The notes below the pieces were generated by a model that was given only the letters and a program-made list of their open reading frames with translations, did no database searches and was not told the origin of the DNA. From Serripes groenlandicus (lineage: Eukaryota > Mollusca > Bivalvia > Cardiida > Cardiidae), in contig JASEVX010000117.1 in NCBI GenBank assembly GCA_031761405.1, forward strand, positions 543,768 through 607,767: 64,000 nucleotides of DNA, in the 5' to 3' direction. Shown here piece by piece: positions 45,588 to 54,850 of this stretch. A program made the translations under genes and the position numbers. Every line of letters begins with the position of its first letter. The first letter of the stretch is position 1.

Positions 45588-45613
45588 TACTGATGAAGGC
45601 GTTCTTCCGAAAT
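45588..45613 (+). ncRNA. Hammerhead-like core, possibly from a Penelope-like element
   Basis: CTACTGATGAAGGC..TCCGAAAT has the two hammerhead core strings CTGATGA (45590) and GAAA (45609) at close spacing, as in the mini-hammerheads of Penelope-like elements. Stem II is weak (GG/CC only). No Penelope ORF is nearby, so it is a relic at best. Confidence 0.3.
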
Positions 45614-46945
45614 TATATAGTATAACCGTATAAACTAAACAACAAGTGTTTGTGTTTTTTATTATATTTGTTTGATTTATTCTTTTTATACAATTTTCCG
45701 AAACTGCAGCAAAATAGTTTTAAAGACTTAAATTATTTCATTCATTTATTTTCCAACATATATCCTAGCCATGATCTGTTCATACCTTGCATACAATTCA
45801 TTATCCCATCTGCACCTGGCTGACATCACTCTAAAATCACCTTCCATCAGTACTTTCAGTACTTTGATTAGTACTTGCGCGTGCTCATGAATCGCTATAT
45901 TTAGAAACTGTTTAATATCGTAATTTTATGAACAGTTTTCCAAAAAACTGTTCAATATCAAATAGTATTTTTTGTTCAATGAGTGGTCATTTTGACCAAT
46001 GAGAAATAGTTTATTTATAGTTCATATAATACAAATAATTATTGAACAAATATTTTGTAACAAACAATATATATTTCATTATATAACAAATATATTATTA
46101 TACAACAAATATATTACAAGAATGAATAAATATATAGAATATAGGGTATATATGTTAAAGATATAATATTGCAACCGATTACATGCCATATTCCTAACCT
46201 TTAACTGTATGTATTGTATATACTATTGTATATGGGCCGGGGGCCTTTATACAGAAATAAAGAATTGAATTGAATTGATACTATACGATTAGCATCACAA
46301 TCAGACACACGAATTCAAAATCTCATGAACATCATGATAAACGAATGACTAAATTCAAAATCTCGTAAATATCTTGATAAAGGATGATCAAATTAAAATA
46401 TCATGACCAAATGGACGTCATAGTCGGCATGTTCTAAAACCTGGCCTGGCCTGTCCCGGCCTGGCCTGTCCCGGCCTGGCCTGTCCCGGCCTGGCCTGGC
46501 CTGACTGTCCTGCTGACTCAGCATTTTGTGTCGGGCCAGGCCGGGCCAGGCCAGATTTTATACATATTGAGAGTACAAGCTCTAAATATACTGGAACACA
46601 ATGATAGACATTTATTTAGAAATTAAACTGCATGTTTAATATCATGATTTTTTTCTGAGTTTTATTTAGATAAAAAATTATAGTTTAATTGAATAATAAT
46701 CGAATAAATTTATATTTAAGTGCACATATCTGGGTTTAAAGAAATATGTAGACCAAGATCAAATTACGTGGAGACAAAGGCTGATCTGGATTTGTACTGC
46801 TCGCAGAGTCCTTAAGGTCGGTGTTCGCTCTAGGTGGTCAAAAAGGTATTGACTGAGAATTAATAAATGTATAACGAAATATGTAGATAAAGATCAAATT
46901 ACGCGGAGACAAAAGCTGATATGTACGTACGCCTTAACGCAAGTC

Positions 46946-47267
46946 TTAACCCTTTCCCACTTACAACAAATCTGCAGCAGACGACTATAAAATTTCTTCG
47001 CAAAACAATAAAACATCTCTATTAAAATAGGTATAATTACTAAACAAAGTTGAAAACATTGTGGCAAAAGGAGAAACTGCTTGTTTTTATGCCACAATGT
47101 TTTAAAACGTCGTCTGCTGCAGAGGCCTCAGAAAGGGTCTATATCTAAGGCTTGGCGTGAAACAGTTGTAACTAAAAACCTATTTTGAAGACCCTGGTTT
47201 AGGGGCAATTTTGACCCCTTTGTAAACAATGCAAATTTAGGTGCCATTGCTCATGGGAAAGGGTTTA
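46946..47267. mobile_element. TTAA MITE copy with a second MITE inserted
   Basis: TTAACCCTTTCCCACTTAC at the left; the normal sequence runs to about 47150. Then a half copy of the GCTTGGCGT family (about 47150-47255) intervenes before the right end CATGGGAAAGGGTTTA. It gives the relative age of the two families. Confidence 0.75.
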
Positions 47268-47269
47268 CC

Positions 47270-47775
47270 TCACTACTGTCCAGGTTTGATGAACATTGAT
47301 GATAATTATTTAAAACTATCTATGATCGTGTTAACAACCTCAAATATGGTTATGTTTGGGCATAATACCGTTCTGGCTGGTTTTCTAATAAGATCATCTC
47401 GCATACATAGCTGATAACATATTTTGTTTACAAAAGTGTCCTCTGAATTTTATGATGATATAATTGAAATAGTATTTTCAATATACATTACTCTCGACCG
47501 ATACAGATAAGGGAGTTCAATACAACAACTTATTCATCTAAGTAATGATCATGAAGTTCAATTACATAATGAATTCATTTACTTATACAAAAGTCATGTT
47601 TTCAATTGAACTATGCATGTAGTTTTGAACTACTTTATGTTCAACTAAATGAACCGTAAGATGGAATTTCTACATCTAAAAAAAGACAAAACAGAAAAAT
47701 CATCACAAATAAAAGATATATTATATACTATGTATGTTTTACTCGAGTCTGAACACATTGATTATAAGAATCAAT
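47270..47775. other. AT-rich spacer, no gene recognised
   Basis: The centre of the long inverted-repeat element; no ORF over 60 codons and no repeat recognised. Confidence 0.4.
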
Positions 47776-48294
47776 TTGTAAACCCAGATATGTGCACTTA
47801 AATATAAATTTATCCGATTATAATTCAATTGAGCTACAATTTGTTTATCTAAATTTAAACTCAGAAAAAAAAATCATTATATAAAACAGGCAGTTTAATT
47901 TCAAAATAAAGGTCTATCATTGTGTTCTAGTATATTCGGAGCTTGTACTCTCAATATGTATAAAATCTGGCCTGGCCCGGCCTGGCCCGACACAAATGCC
48001 GAGTCAGTAGGCCAGGCCAGGCCAGGCCAAGCCGGGCCAGGCCAGGCCAGGTTTTAGAACATGCCATCATAGTCTGAATTCTCGATTTTTGGAATCATAC
48101 AAACGAGACGGTGATAACAGCGTCTTCGAAAGATAGCTCGTTCAAAGGTCAAACAATCGAAATTCAGTCCAGCATTTCGTCCAGAAATGATAAGGATAAT
48201 CCATTGCAGCTGCCACATCAACCAAGACTGTAACCAGACCGCACGCCGCGCTCACAACATCAGTATGCTGTCCTACAGCACAGCTATATCAACT

Positions 48295-48383
48295 TTAAAT
48301 GTGATTGATTGTTTAGTGTTAAACGCCGCTTTCACCCGTATTTCAGTTATATCACTGTGGCGTTTCCTTGGTAAGTTACAAGT
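48295..48383 (-). mobile_element. SINE-like fragment beside the YR retrotransposon
   Basis: GTGATTGATTGTTTAGTGTT, AAACGCCGCTTTCA and ATTTCAGTTATATCACTGTG match the family at 53920-54116. The YR element ends right next to it at 48384. Confidence 0.5.
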
Positions 48384-48442
48384 CTTCTCTACACTAACAT
48401 ATAACACAACAACATATATATGCGATGCCAGACGAGCGCTAT
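48384..48442 (-). repeat. Split direct repeat B2
   Basis: A 59-bp match to 49038-49096 (CTTCTCTACACTAACATATA at its plus-strand left). It forms the 3' end of the YR element. Confidence 0.9.
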
Positions 48443-48835
48443 GAGCAAGACGAGCGCTATCCGTGTTTAATGAAGTACAGAGCAGTATGACATAAACAGT
48501 GTAACAAGCATGATATAAGGAATTTTTTACGTACATCTTAAAGTAATGTTCCTTGTCATGAAGCTATGAATGTAACCTTGATTTGCTGACGCGAACTGAC
48601 TCGCCCAGGAAAAACACAGAGATCAAAACATCATGTTTTCAAAGGGTGGATGGAATTGCTCTGAGAAACCTGTGTCCATTTGTCACCTGTCAGATCGCTA
48701 TGAATGTTGGACCTCATTCGATTTTCACACATACATGACAAGAAATTTATATCATTAGAAACATTAGAAAGTAAGTTGATTTGATAGCAAATGGGAATTT
48801 ACCCTTATTAACAAATATTTCACCGAAAGACAAAA

Positions 48836-49037
48836 ATTTAACTTGCTCGGTGTCGTCTGGTAGAATGACCAAAACCTGGACTGAATATACACACATGTAC
48901 ATGTGTCTGCACGAGATACCCCATACAGGGAATATCCATTATTTCACTACTGTGAACCATGTACGCGTTATTTCTTACACGTAACGCTTAAGACAAATAT
49001 TTCACTCTATACTAGCGAAACGCGTGAAATAGATAGT
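48836..49037 (-). repeat. Split direct repeat A2
   Basis: A 202-bp match to 53069-53270, running from ATTTAACTTGCTCGGTGTCG to GCGTGAAATAGATAGT on the plus strand. It adjoins B1. Confidence 0.92.
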
Positions 49038-49096
49038 CTTCTCTACACTAACATATAACACAACAACATATATATGCGATGCCAGACGAGCGCTAT
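49038..49096 (-). repeat. Split direct repeat B1
   Basis: 59 bp, identical by eye to B2, placed between the YR gene and A2. Confidence 0.9.
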
Positions 49097-49321
49097 AGAA
49101 ACGCAAAAAGAGCGGGCTGGACTGACTGATCCGAGCTATCCGAGTATGACGCTAGAGCGACAGTACTGCAGACGTATCAAAGCACCCAGTACACCCATCC
49201 ATGTATGCCCGACGTTTTAAATAACGTATTTATCATTAATGCGCATCTTAAACGCCAGACTAAGATTGAGTTAAGGGTTATACCCTTCATGGATGCTTTC
49301 CCACATACTATTAATTTCATT

Positions 49322-50338
49322 TTAAAATGCTAGTGATTTTGAAACAGAAAGTCTCCTCTCCAAAGAGTCAGAAATATATCCATCTTTACTATTCTCTCCT
49401 TTCCACCTACCATGCTTTTTCCAACAACGGTCATTTACACCAGCATTTGCTGCTGCTGTAGCACCGCCAGCTCGCAAGGAGTGAAGACCTATGTTTAAAT
49501 CCGTGACCACCTCTCTCAACCTAGATAACAGAGTCTCTCTAGTGCGGGTATAACTTAGTGATTTGTTTTTGCTGATAAGCCCACACCTTTCCTTTGAACG
49601 AAAGCCGGGTCTAAACATAAACATATCCTCTGAAGTGCTTAACTTTGCTACATCGAGATAGCGTTTAAGCATGTTATAAGGACAGGCGATGGTGCTACCT
49701 TTTGCAATAACGATCTCATGACCCTGTCGGTATTGGTCTGTTTTGCTTTTTCTAATAAGGAGGGAGTAGTGGTCGCTGAAAAAAGTGACGTCATTACAAT
49801 GTAAGTTTACAAGCTCATCAAAACGTAAAAAACCTGTAAATGCTGTTAAAATCATGCATAAGTCATGAACTATCAGAACGTCTGTGGATGTACTGTACTT
49901 GCTGCACAGCGTAAATATAACTTCTACGGTTATTGGATCCTTTTTCCGTACTGGTTTGGCTAACACACGCTTCGATGCCTCCATTAAGTTTTTGACGAAT
50001 GAATTATCTGTTGGATCAGGTAAGTTTCTGAGTGAATGTGCCCATTTTATACTATACACTGTCGTTAATACAACGGAGCTGGATACACGTTTGTCTATGA
50101 GCTCTGTTAGATACAACGCTATATGAATCGGGGATGCTGGAATTGCTGATCCCCCTTTTTCAGAAATGAACTGTTCCCACTTTTTGAAATAAGCCCAGTA
50201 CTTAACGTTTGTGCTGTCACTTCTTGCCAAAACAAGGAAATCCGCCATCTTGGTCGAGAGCTCTCCAAACCGATCGCTATCTACACCACTACTCTGTACT
50301 TCTGCATCTATACTTTCCTTCAGACTCAGACCTGTCAA
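49322..50338 (-). CDS. Tyrosine recombinase/integrase of the YR retrotransposon
   Basis: Intact 338 codons. The N-terminal SAM-like DNA-binding half precedes a catalytic half with all expected residues: Arg in TGFLRFDELV, Lys in RKSKTDQYRQG, His/Arg in GLHSLRAGGATAAA, His in KKHGRWKG and the nucleophile Tyr in KDGYISDS. It would integrate a circular cDNA by strand exchange. It lies last in the element, 14 bp after the RT-RNase H frame, and ends 225 bp before B1. Confidence 0.9.
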   Translation of the reverse strand: MTGLSLKESIDAEVQSSGVDSDRFGELSTKMADFLVLARSDSTNVKYWAYFKKWEQFISEKGGSAIPASPIHIALYLTELIDKRVSSSVVLTTVYSIKWAHSLRNLPDPTDNSFVKNLMEASKRVLAKPVRKKDPITVEVIFTLCSKYSTSTDVLIVHDLCMILTAFTGFLRFDELVNLHCNDVTFFSDHYSLLIRKSKTDQYRQGHEIVIAKGSTIACPYNMLKRYLDVAKLSTSEDMFMFRPGFRSKERCGLISKNKSLSYTRTRETLLSRLREVVTDLNIGLHSLRAGGATAAANAGVNDRCWKKHGRWKGENSKDGYISDSLERRLSVSKSLAF

Positions 50339-50351
50339 AAAAATATAACCA

Positions 50352-52137
50352 TTATTTATCGATTTCCATATACCTCGCCCCCTCGAACCGTAATGCTATG
50401 AACCCAAATTTCAATTCTCTTCCATCGAATATGCCATTTAGACCTTTTCCTCTCACTGTTAACCTACCGGGAGGAAACAGTACTGTATCATGTATAAACT
50501 TTGCTCTTTTATTGCTTTCTGGAAACAGAACTGGCCAATATGGCGACGACCTCCATATTGGAACAAGTAATGTACATTTGCATCTTTCATTCATAATTTT
50601 GCTCAAACACTGAGTGACCAAACGTGGTGGAGGAACTAACCAACCATTTTCTCGAGCCCAATTGCAGTTAAAAGCATTTACACCTGCTGTACCTGGACAC
50701 CAGTACTTTGAAAGGAATCTGTTGCATTTTGTATTGTAATTACAAGCGAATAAATCGCAACTATATGGACCCCAAAGTCTGTTTAATGTATCAAAAACAT
50801 GCGTTTTTACTGACCAGTCGTCGCTATCTGTGCATCTACTGAGAAAATCTGCTTCTATATTTTCCTTTCGTGGAACCCATTTCAAATCTAAATGGATCTT
50901 GTTTTGCTTGCAAAACATTATCAACACTGACCGCAATGGACTGCAAATGCGCCTTTTTGCTACCAATATTTAAAATACTTGCCACGTTTTTATTATCTGT
51001 ATGCACCAGTACTCTTTGACCTTTTAAACGTTCCAAAGAACTGTTCAATACTCTATGTACAGCCTCCAGCTCTCTCCATGTGGAGCTTAATCCACATTCA
51101 GTATCGGACCAATAACCTATGACGTCACTGTCCTCATTGTTTTCAATGTATCCTCCAAATCCAGCTCCACTGGCGTCGCAAAAGACGAACGTCTGCGCTT
51201 TTTGTTCAGACTCTACATATAAATGATGATAACTAAGCTCGGCTCCGTTTAAAGCCCTAATATTTTCCCGCCAAAAATCAATCTCATCTAATGCCTGCGA
51301 ACTTACCATAACCGGTGCCGTCCAACTAGCCCTGCTAGTAACACAACTATACAGAGACCTTGTTCTGAAACGAGTTACGTTTCCTACTGCGCTTTGCATT
51401 GAAATCAACTGACCAACTAAACATGCAATTTTTCTGACAGGAAATAGCAATTGCCCTGAAATTATTTCCATTAACAAATCTTCTATCAACAGCATTGATC
51501 GCTCTATACGATCTTCAGTTACTGATAGTGTACCTTTAAGTGTATCCCAATTATAACCCAGCCAGGTAATAAGTTGACAAGGAGTCCAAATGCATTTATC
51601 CTCTGCAACTATGAATCCAAACTCGGATAAATCTTTGTGCATATAATCTGACAGTTGTAATGCTGTTTCAAAAGTACGAGCGCCCCCTAAGCCATCGTCA
51701 AGAAACATGACTATTCTTGAACCATTCGTTCTCCATTTAGTAACCACTACTCTCAGTAGTTTTGTAAATATGTAACCAGCCGTAGAAATTCCGAATGGAA
51801 GCGTTCTGAAGACGAAATAACGCGTCTCATTTTCCGATGGCCAGGAAAATCCTAAGTATGTGGTATGTTCAGGATAAATCATAATATGGTGGTAAGCACT
51901 TCTTATATCAAACGAAAAGAGAAAATCACCGGCTCCAAACATTTGCCGAGCCACAGACTGGTCTTCAAAACAACATCTATATTTGAAAAACTCCGGATTA
52001 ATATGACGACAATCTAAAACCAGTCTCGGTTTCCCGGATTTACCATAAGCCACTGTTAAAGGGTTTACTACTTTAGGTACATGCTCCACTTCTGAAATAC
52101 ACCCTTTACCCAAAAGACTCAATTTCGCTAAGTACAA
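50352..52137 (-). pseudogene. Reverse transcriptase-RNase H of the YR retrotransposon, one frameshift
   Basis: The first part (to about 50930) has RT motifs KPRLVLDCRHIN, FSFDIRSAYHHI, LPFGISTAGYIF and the catalytic IVMFLDDG, then RNase H with FVFCDASGAGFGG and VLVHTDNKN. A 1-base shift at about 50925-50940 moves the frame. The second part continues with LKWVPRKENIEADFLSR and the Cys/Trp-rich extension typical of DIRS-like pols, ending at 50352. No methyltransferase is seen. The start overlaps the end of gag by about 30 bp. Confidence 0.85.
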
Positions 52138-53053
52138 AAACGAGATTATTCCGAGCGGACTTGTTATTTTTTAATATAACTGACTCTGGAATATTTCTGA
52201 AAGGTAGCTTATAACCTTTATTTACCACTTCTAAAACATATTCGTTAGCACCCGCCTTTTCCCAATGTTTTAAACAATGTTTTAACCTATTTACTGGTGT
52301 AGCAGACGCCTCTTTTAAAGTTGCACTCTCATTTACCCTCTCCAAAGGTTTAAGACAAATAGTACTTATCTGTTTCTCGTTATTTAGAGCACCATAACCC
52401 TCAGTACCAGCCTTGCATTCCTGCCTCCAGTGTCCCGGTCTGCCACACCGGAAACATAGCCCAGGTCTTCTTCCAATCGCATGTGTCGTTGGTAGTTGGT
52501 TCCGCCCGCTTAGTGTTGAAGACGTCGAAGGCGACGCGCTGCCTGGTGTGTAGGGAGCAAAACGACGTGTTCTGACCCTCTTCTCCTGTTTGAGCTTACG
52601 CTCGGTCTTTATCTGAGCTCTGTTGATCTTTTTCTCATCATCGGAGTCGTCCGCTAAGGGGTGAGCCTCGTATTCATGGACTACGCGCCATCCGCCTTCG
52701 GATGAGTCGGCCAATTTAATAAGTTTCTGACGGTGAGAAATAAGATCAATACCTTCTGCGAGCTTCTTCTGAGCCGTAAGCACAGCTTCCTGGGAACCGG
52801 TATCTATCGCCTCCGCAAGGTATCCGTGGGACTCTTGCATTTTTCCCAAGACGTTTTTGTTTAATCTGTGCTGTTCTTCATTCCCTTTCTTACGAAAGCT
52901 AAAAGTCTCGTTAGTATTGAAACCGTGCTGAAGTTTAGATAACTCCGTCTGCGTTATCTGCCTCTGGGAGTTAGCGACACGGTGTTCAAATGCGTCCAGT
53001 TTAGCAGACATGAGTTCCTCTAGACGCGTCAGCATTGCGTTTTCGGTGGCCAT
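52106..53053 (-). CDS. gag-like protein of the YR retrotransposon
   Basis: I chose the Met at 53053 (MATENAMLTRLEELMSAKLD) over the longer frame from 53125, because it has a good start context and the extra residues lie inside repeat A1. The protein has an N-terminal coiled-coil-like part, a basic middle (KTERKLKQEKRVRTRRF) and one CCHC zinc knuckle CFRCGRPGHWRQEC near residue 215, then a C-terminal extension. Its role would be RNA binding and particle assembly. Confidence 0.85.
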   Translation of the reverse strand: MATENAMLTRLEELMSAKLDAFEHRVANSQRQITQTELSKLQHGFNTNETFSFRKKGNEEQHRLNKNVLGKMQESHGYLAEAIDTGSQEAVLTAQKKLAEGIDLISHRQKLIKLADSSEGGWRVVHEYEAHPLADDSDDEKKINRAQIKTERKLKQEKRVRTRRFAPYTPGSASPSTSSTLSGRNQLPTTHAIGRRPGLCFRCGRPGHWRQECKAGTEGYGALNNEKQISTICLKPLERVNESATLKEASATPVNRLKHCLKHWEKAGANEYVLEVVNKGYKLPFRNIPESVILKNNKSARNNLVFVLSEIESFG

Positions 53054-53068
53054 CTTGTACACGGAACG

Positions 53069-53270
53069 ATTTAACTTGCTCGGTGTCGTCTGGTAGAATG
53101 ACCAAAACCTGGACTGAATATACACACATGTACATGTGTCTGCACGAGATACCCCATACAGGGAATATCCATTATTTCACTACTGTGAACCATGTACGCG
53201 TTATTTCTTACACGTAACGCTTAAGACAAATATTTCACTCTATACTAGCGAAACGCGTGAAATAGATAGT
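53069..53270 (-). repeat. Split direct repeat A1
   Basis: 202 bp equal to A2; its outer edge at 53270/53271 is the element's 5' border. It probably holds the promoter. Confidence 0.92.
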
Positions 53271-53337
53271 ACTACGTACGGTGTCCTGTTGGGGCCAGCG
53301 TGTTTTTCTGTGGACGGCCTCTTATCGTGGGCAAAAA

Positions 53338-53555
53338 AAAAACGCGCCGATTTAACTTAAATCCGCGCACTTTTTTTTAAGGCTGTTTATATAGGATTCT
53401 ATAGAGAATCGAGCAGAATTTTGTCGAAAAAAGATGCGATATTTTACAAATAAAAACGCGCATCTTTTTTTCATGGTTGCCAAAACATCAAACTGAAAAA
53501 AAAAAGTGCGCGGATTTAACTTAAATCCGCGTACTTTTTTTTCTCGGTCACAAAC
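53338..53555. repeat. Nested foldback of A/T runs and GCGC cores
   Basis: AAATCCGCGCACTTTTTTTT at 53358 pairs with AAAAAAAAAGTGCGCGGATT at 53500. Inside, AAAAAAGATGCG pairs with CGCGCATCTTTTTT. At each outer side GGATTTAACTTAAATCC is a further small palindrome. No function is known to me. Confidence 0.7.
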
Positions 53556-53707
53556 AGAGGAAACATACGGAGTGAAACTTCCCTCGACACCGTTGGCCAT
53601 ATTCTAGGTCTTACACCACTAAATCCATTGCACTACAAAACGAGTATCCTGAGCTGTGTGTGTATCTTGTCTCATTCATGAATGTTATTGATTAGAGCTT
53701 CAAATAA

Positions 53708-53820
53708 TTAAACCATTTCCCTCGTATTTACGCTTATTGAAGCCTCTGCAGTAGACAACTTTTAAAAACACTGTGGCAAAAGAAGAAGCAATTGCTTAAA
53801 ACGAGAAATTTCTCTTATGA
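53708..53820. mobile_element. Partial TTAA MITE copy
   Basis: Left arm and core: ACCATTTCCCTCGTATTTAC, CCTCTGCAGTAGACAACTTT, AATTGCTTAAAACGAGAAAT. The right arm is missing. Confidence 0.65.
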
Positions 53821-53919
53821 ACTATACAGGTATTGTATTATAAGCAATATATATTGTGTCATTGTTTAGTTTGAATATTGAAACTCCTTTGAATCTCTGA
53901 GAGTGAGAGAGTTTGTTTG

Positions 53920-54116
53920 TTTGTTTGTTTTTGTTGTTTTACGCTGTTTTCAACCTTATTTCAGTTATATCACGGCGACAGTTCACTCATTCATGATCCC
54001 TGGGTGAACAAAACAGTTATAGGCTAGAAAATGAGCCGTGCCAATCTACCATCACCGTCGTGGTGAACACCCGGTTTCAAATCCCCGACGCTATCAACTC
54101 GACCACGGCGGGTAGA
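53920..54116 (-). mobile_element. SINE with (GTTT)n start and tRNA-like end
   Basis: The GTTTGTTTGTTTG tail side is followed by TTTTACGCTGTTTTCAACC and ATTTCAGTTATATCACGGCG. The right end, read in reverse, has CCGTGGTCGAGTTGATAGCG (box A-like) and GGGGATTTGAAACC (box B-like). Confidence 0.6.
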
Positions 54117-54174
54117 GAAAGAGAGGGAGATATATACTACTGATCTATGACACCATTAAAGTACCCGTCTCGAC

Positions 54175-54850
54175 AACTAAACTATGACCGTAGTAAACCG
54201 ATCTTTAAAATAAACCCCAGATATTCACGAGCAGTCGCCTATGGCTGCAGGAAATTGACCATTGAAAATCACCCTAGATCTTCTCGACAACTGAACTATG
54301 GCCGCAGTAAACCGATCTTTAAAATAAACACCTGATATTCACGAGCAGTCAGCTATGGCTGCAGACAAGAAACTGACATTTGACAATCAACCTAGATCAC
54401 TATCTTATATTTATGGCCGCAGAAACTCGTGCGGGATATAAGCCTAGGAAAATTGTGTTCAGTCCAGTATGGCTACCGGGTCTAGATCTATGCGTTATCC
54501 CTGGAAGAACTCTGACCTAACAGGAGGCTTCTGAAAATGGGGTTTCCATCGATATCCGTGAGTGATTTATGGCCGCACAGAACTTCCCGTCAAATATGCA
54601 ATAAGTGACATATAGCTTAGTGACTTGTGGCCGCAGATAATCGTGCGAGATGTAGGACTAGGAACAATGGTGATAGATCCATTATGTATGCCGGGTCTAG
54701 ATCTTGTCAATTATCAATTGCCACGGAAGATCCCTTGCTTTAAGGGCGTATGAAAATGAGCCTTACAGCGGTATCCGTGAGTGATTTATGGACGCACAGA
54801 ACTGCCAACAAATATGCAATAGGTGACATATGGCTGCAGTGAATTGGCGG
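54175..54850 (+). repeat. Old satellite with phased TATGGCYGCAG motif
   Basis: TATGGCTGCAG or close variants recur near 54182, 54240, 54298, 54354, 54413, 54569, 54629, 54787 and 54829, mostly 56-60 bp apart. A 116-bp pair (about 54175-54360) and a 215-bp pair (about 54410-54850, with GCCGGGTCTAGATCT-type and GATATCCGTGAGTGATTTAT blocks) are larger repeats built from them. No ORF. Confidence 0.7.

Larger units (their letters stand above)
42716..46205. mobile_element. Large AT-rich element with long terminal inverted repeats
   Basis: The left arm (about 42716-42975) and right arm (about 46010-46205) are reverse complements at about 80 percent by eye, sharing TGTAATCGGTTGCAATATTA and TGTAATATATTTGTTGTATA. 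The inside holds a foldback element (43350-43498), a MITE copy, a SINE and a possible ribozyme. No transposase frame is seen. It may be a non-autonomous DNA element or a recombined pair. Confidence 0.55.
46405..48080. mobile_element. Long inverted-repeat element with GGCCT-rich ends
   Basis: The arms 46405-46742 and about 47780-48080 are reverse complements. Shared strings include GGCATGTTCTAAAACCTGGC, CATATTGAGAGTACAAGCTC and AAGTGCACATATCTGGGTTT. Each outer end carries a GGCCTGGCCTGTCCC-type array of different length. The roughly 1-kb middle includes a MITE copy and two pieces of a GATCAAATTACGTGGAGACA repeat. No ORF recognised. Confidence 0.75.
48384..53270 (-). mobile_element. Tyrosine-recombinase retrotransposon with split direct repeats (Ngaro/PAT type)
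   Basis: On the minus strand the order is A1 (53270-53069, 202 bp), gag, RT-RNase H, YR, B1 (49096-49038, 59 bp), A2 (49037-48836, 202 bp), about 390 bp, B2 (48442-48384, 59 bp). A1 equals A2 and B1 equals B2, with B1 and A2 adjoining: the split-direct-repeat layout of Ngaro and PAT elements, which insert by a tyrosine recombinase without target duplication. The repeats look almost identical, so insertion is recent. Only one frameshift (about 50930) was seen. Confidence 0.85.
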
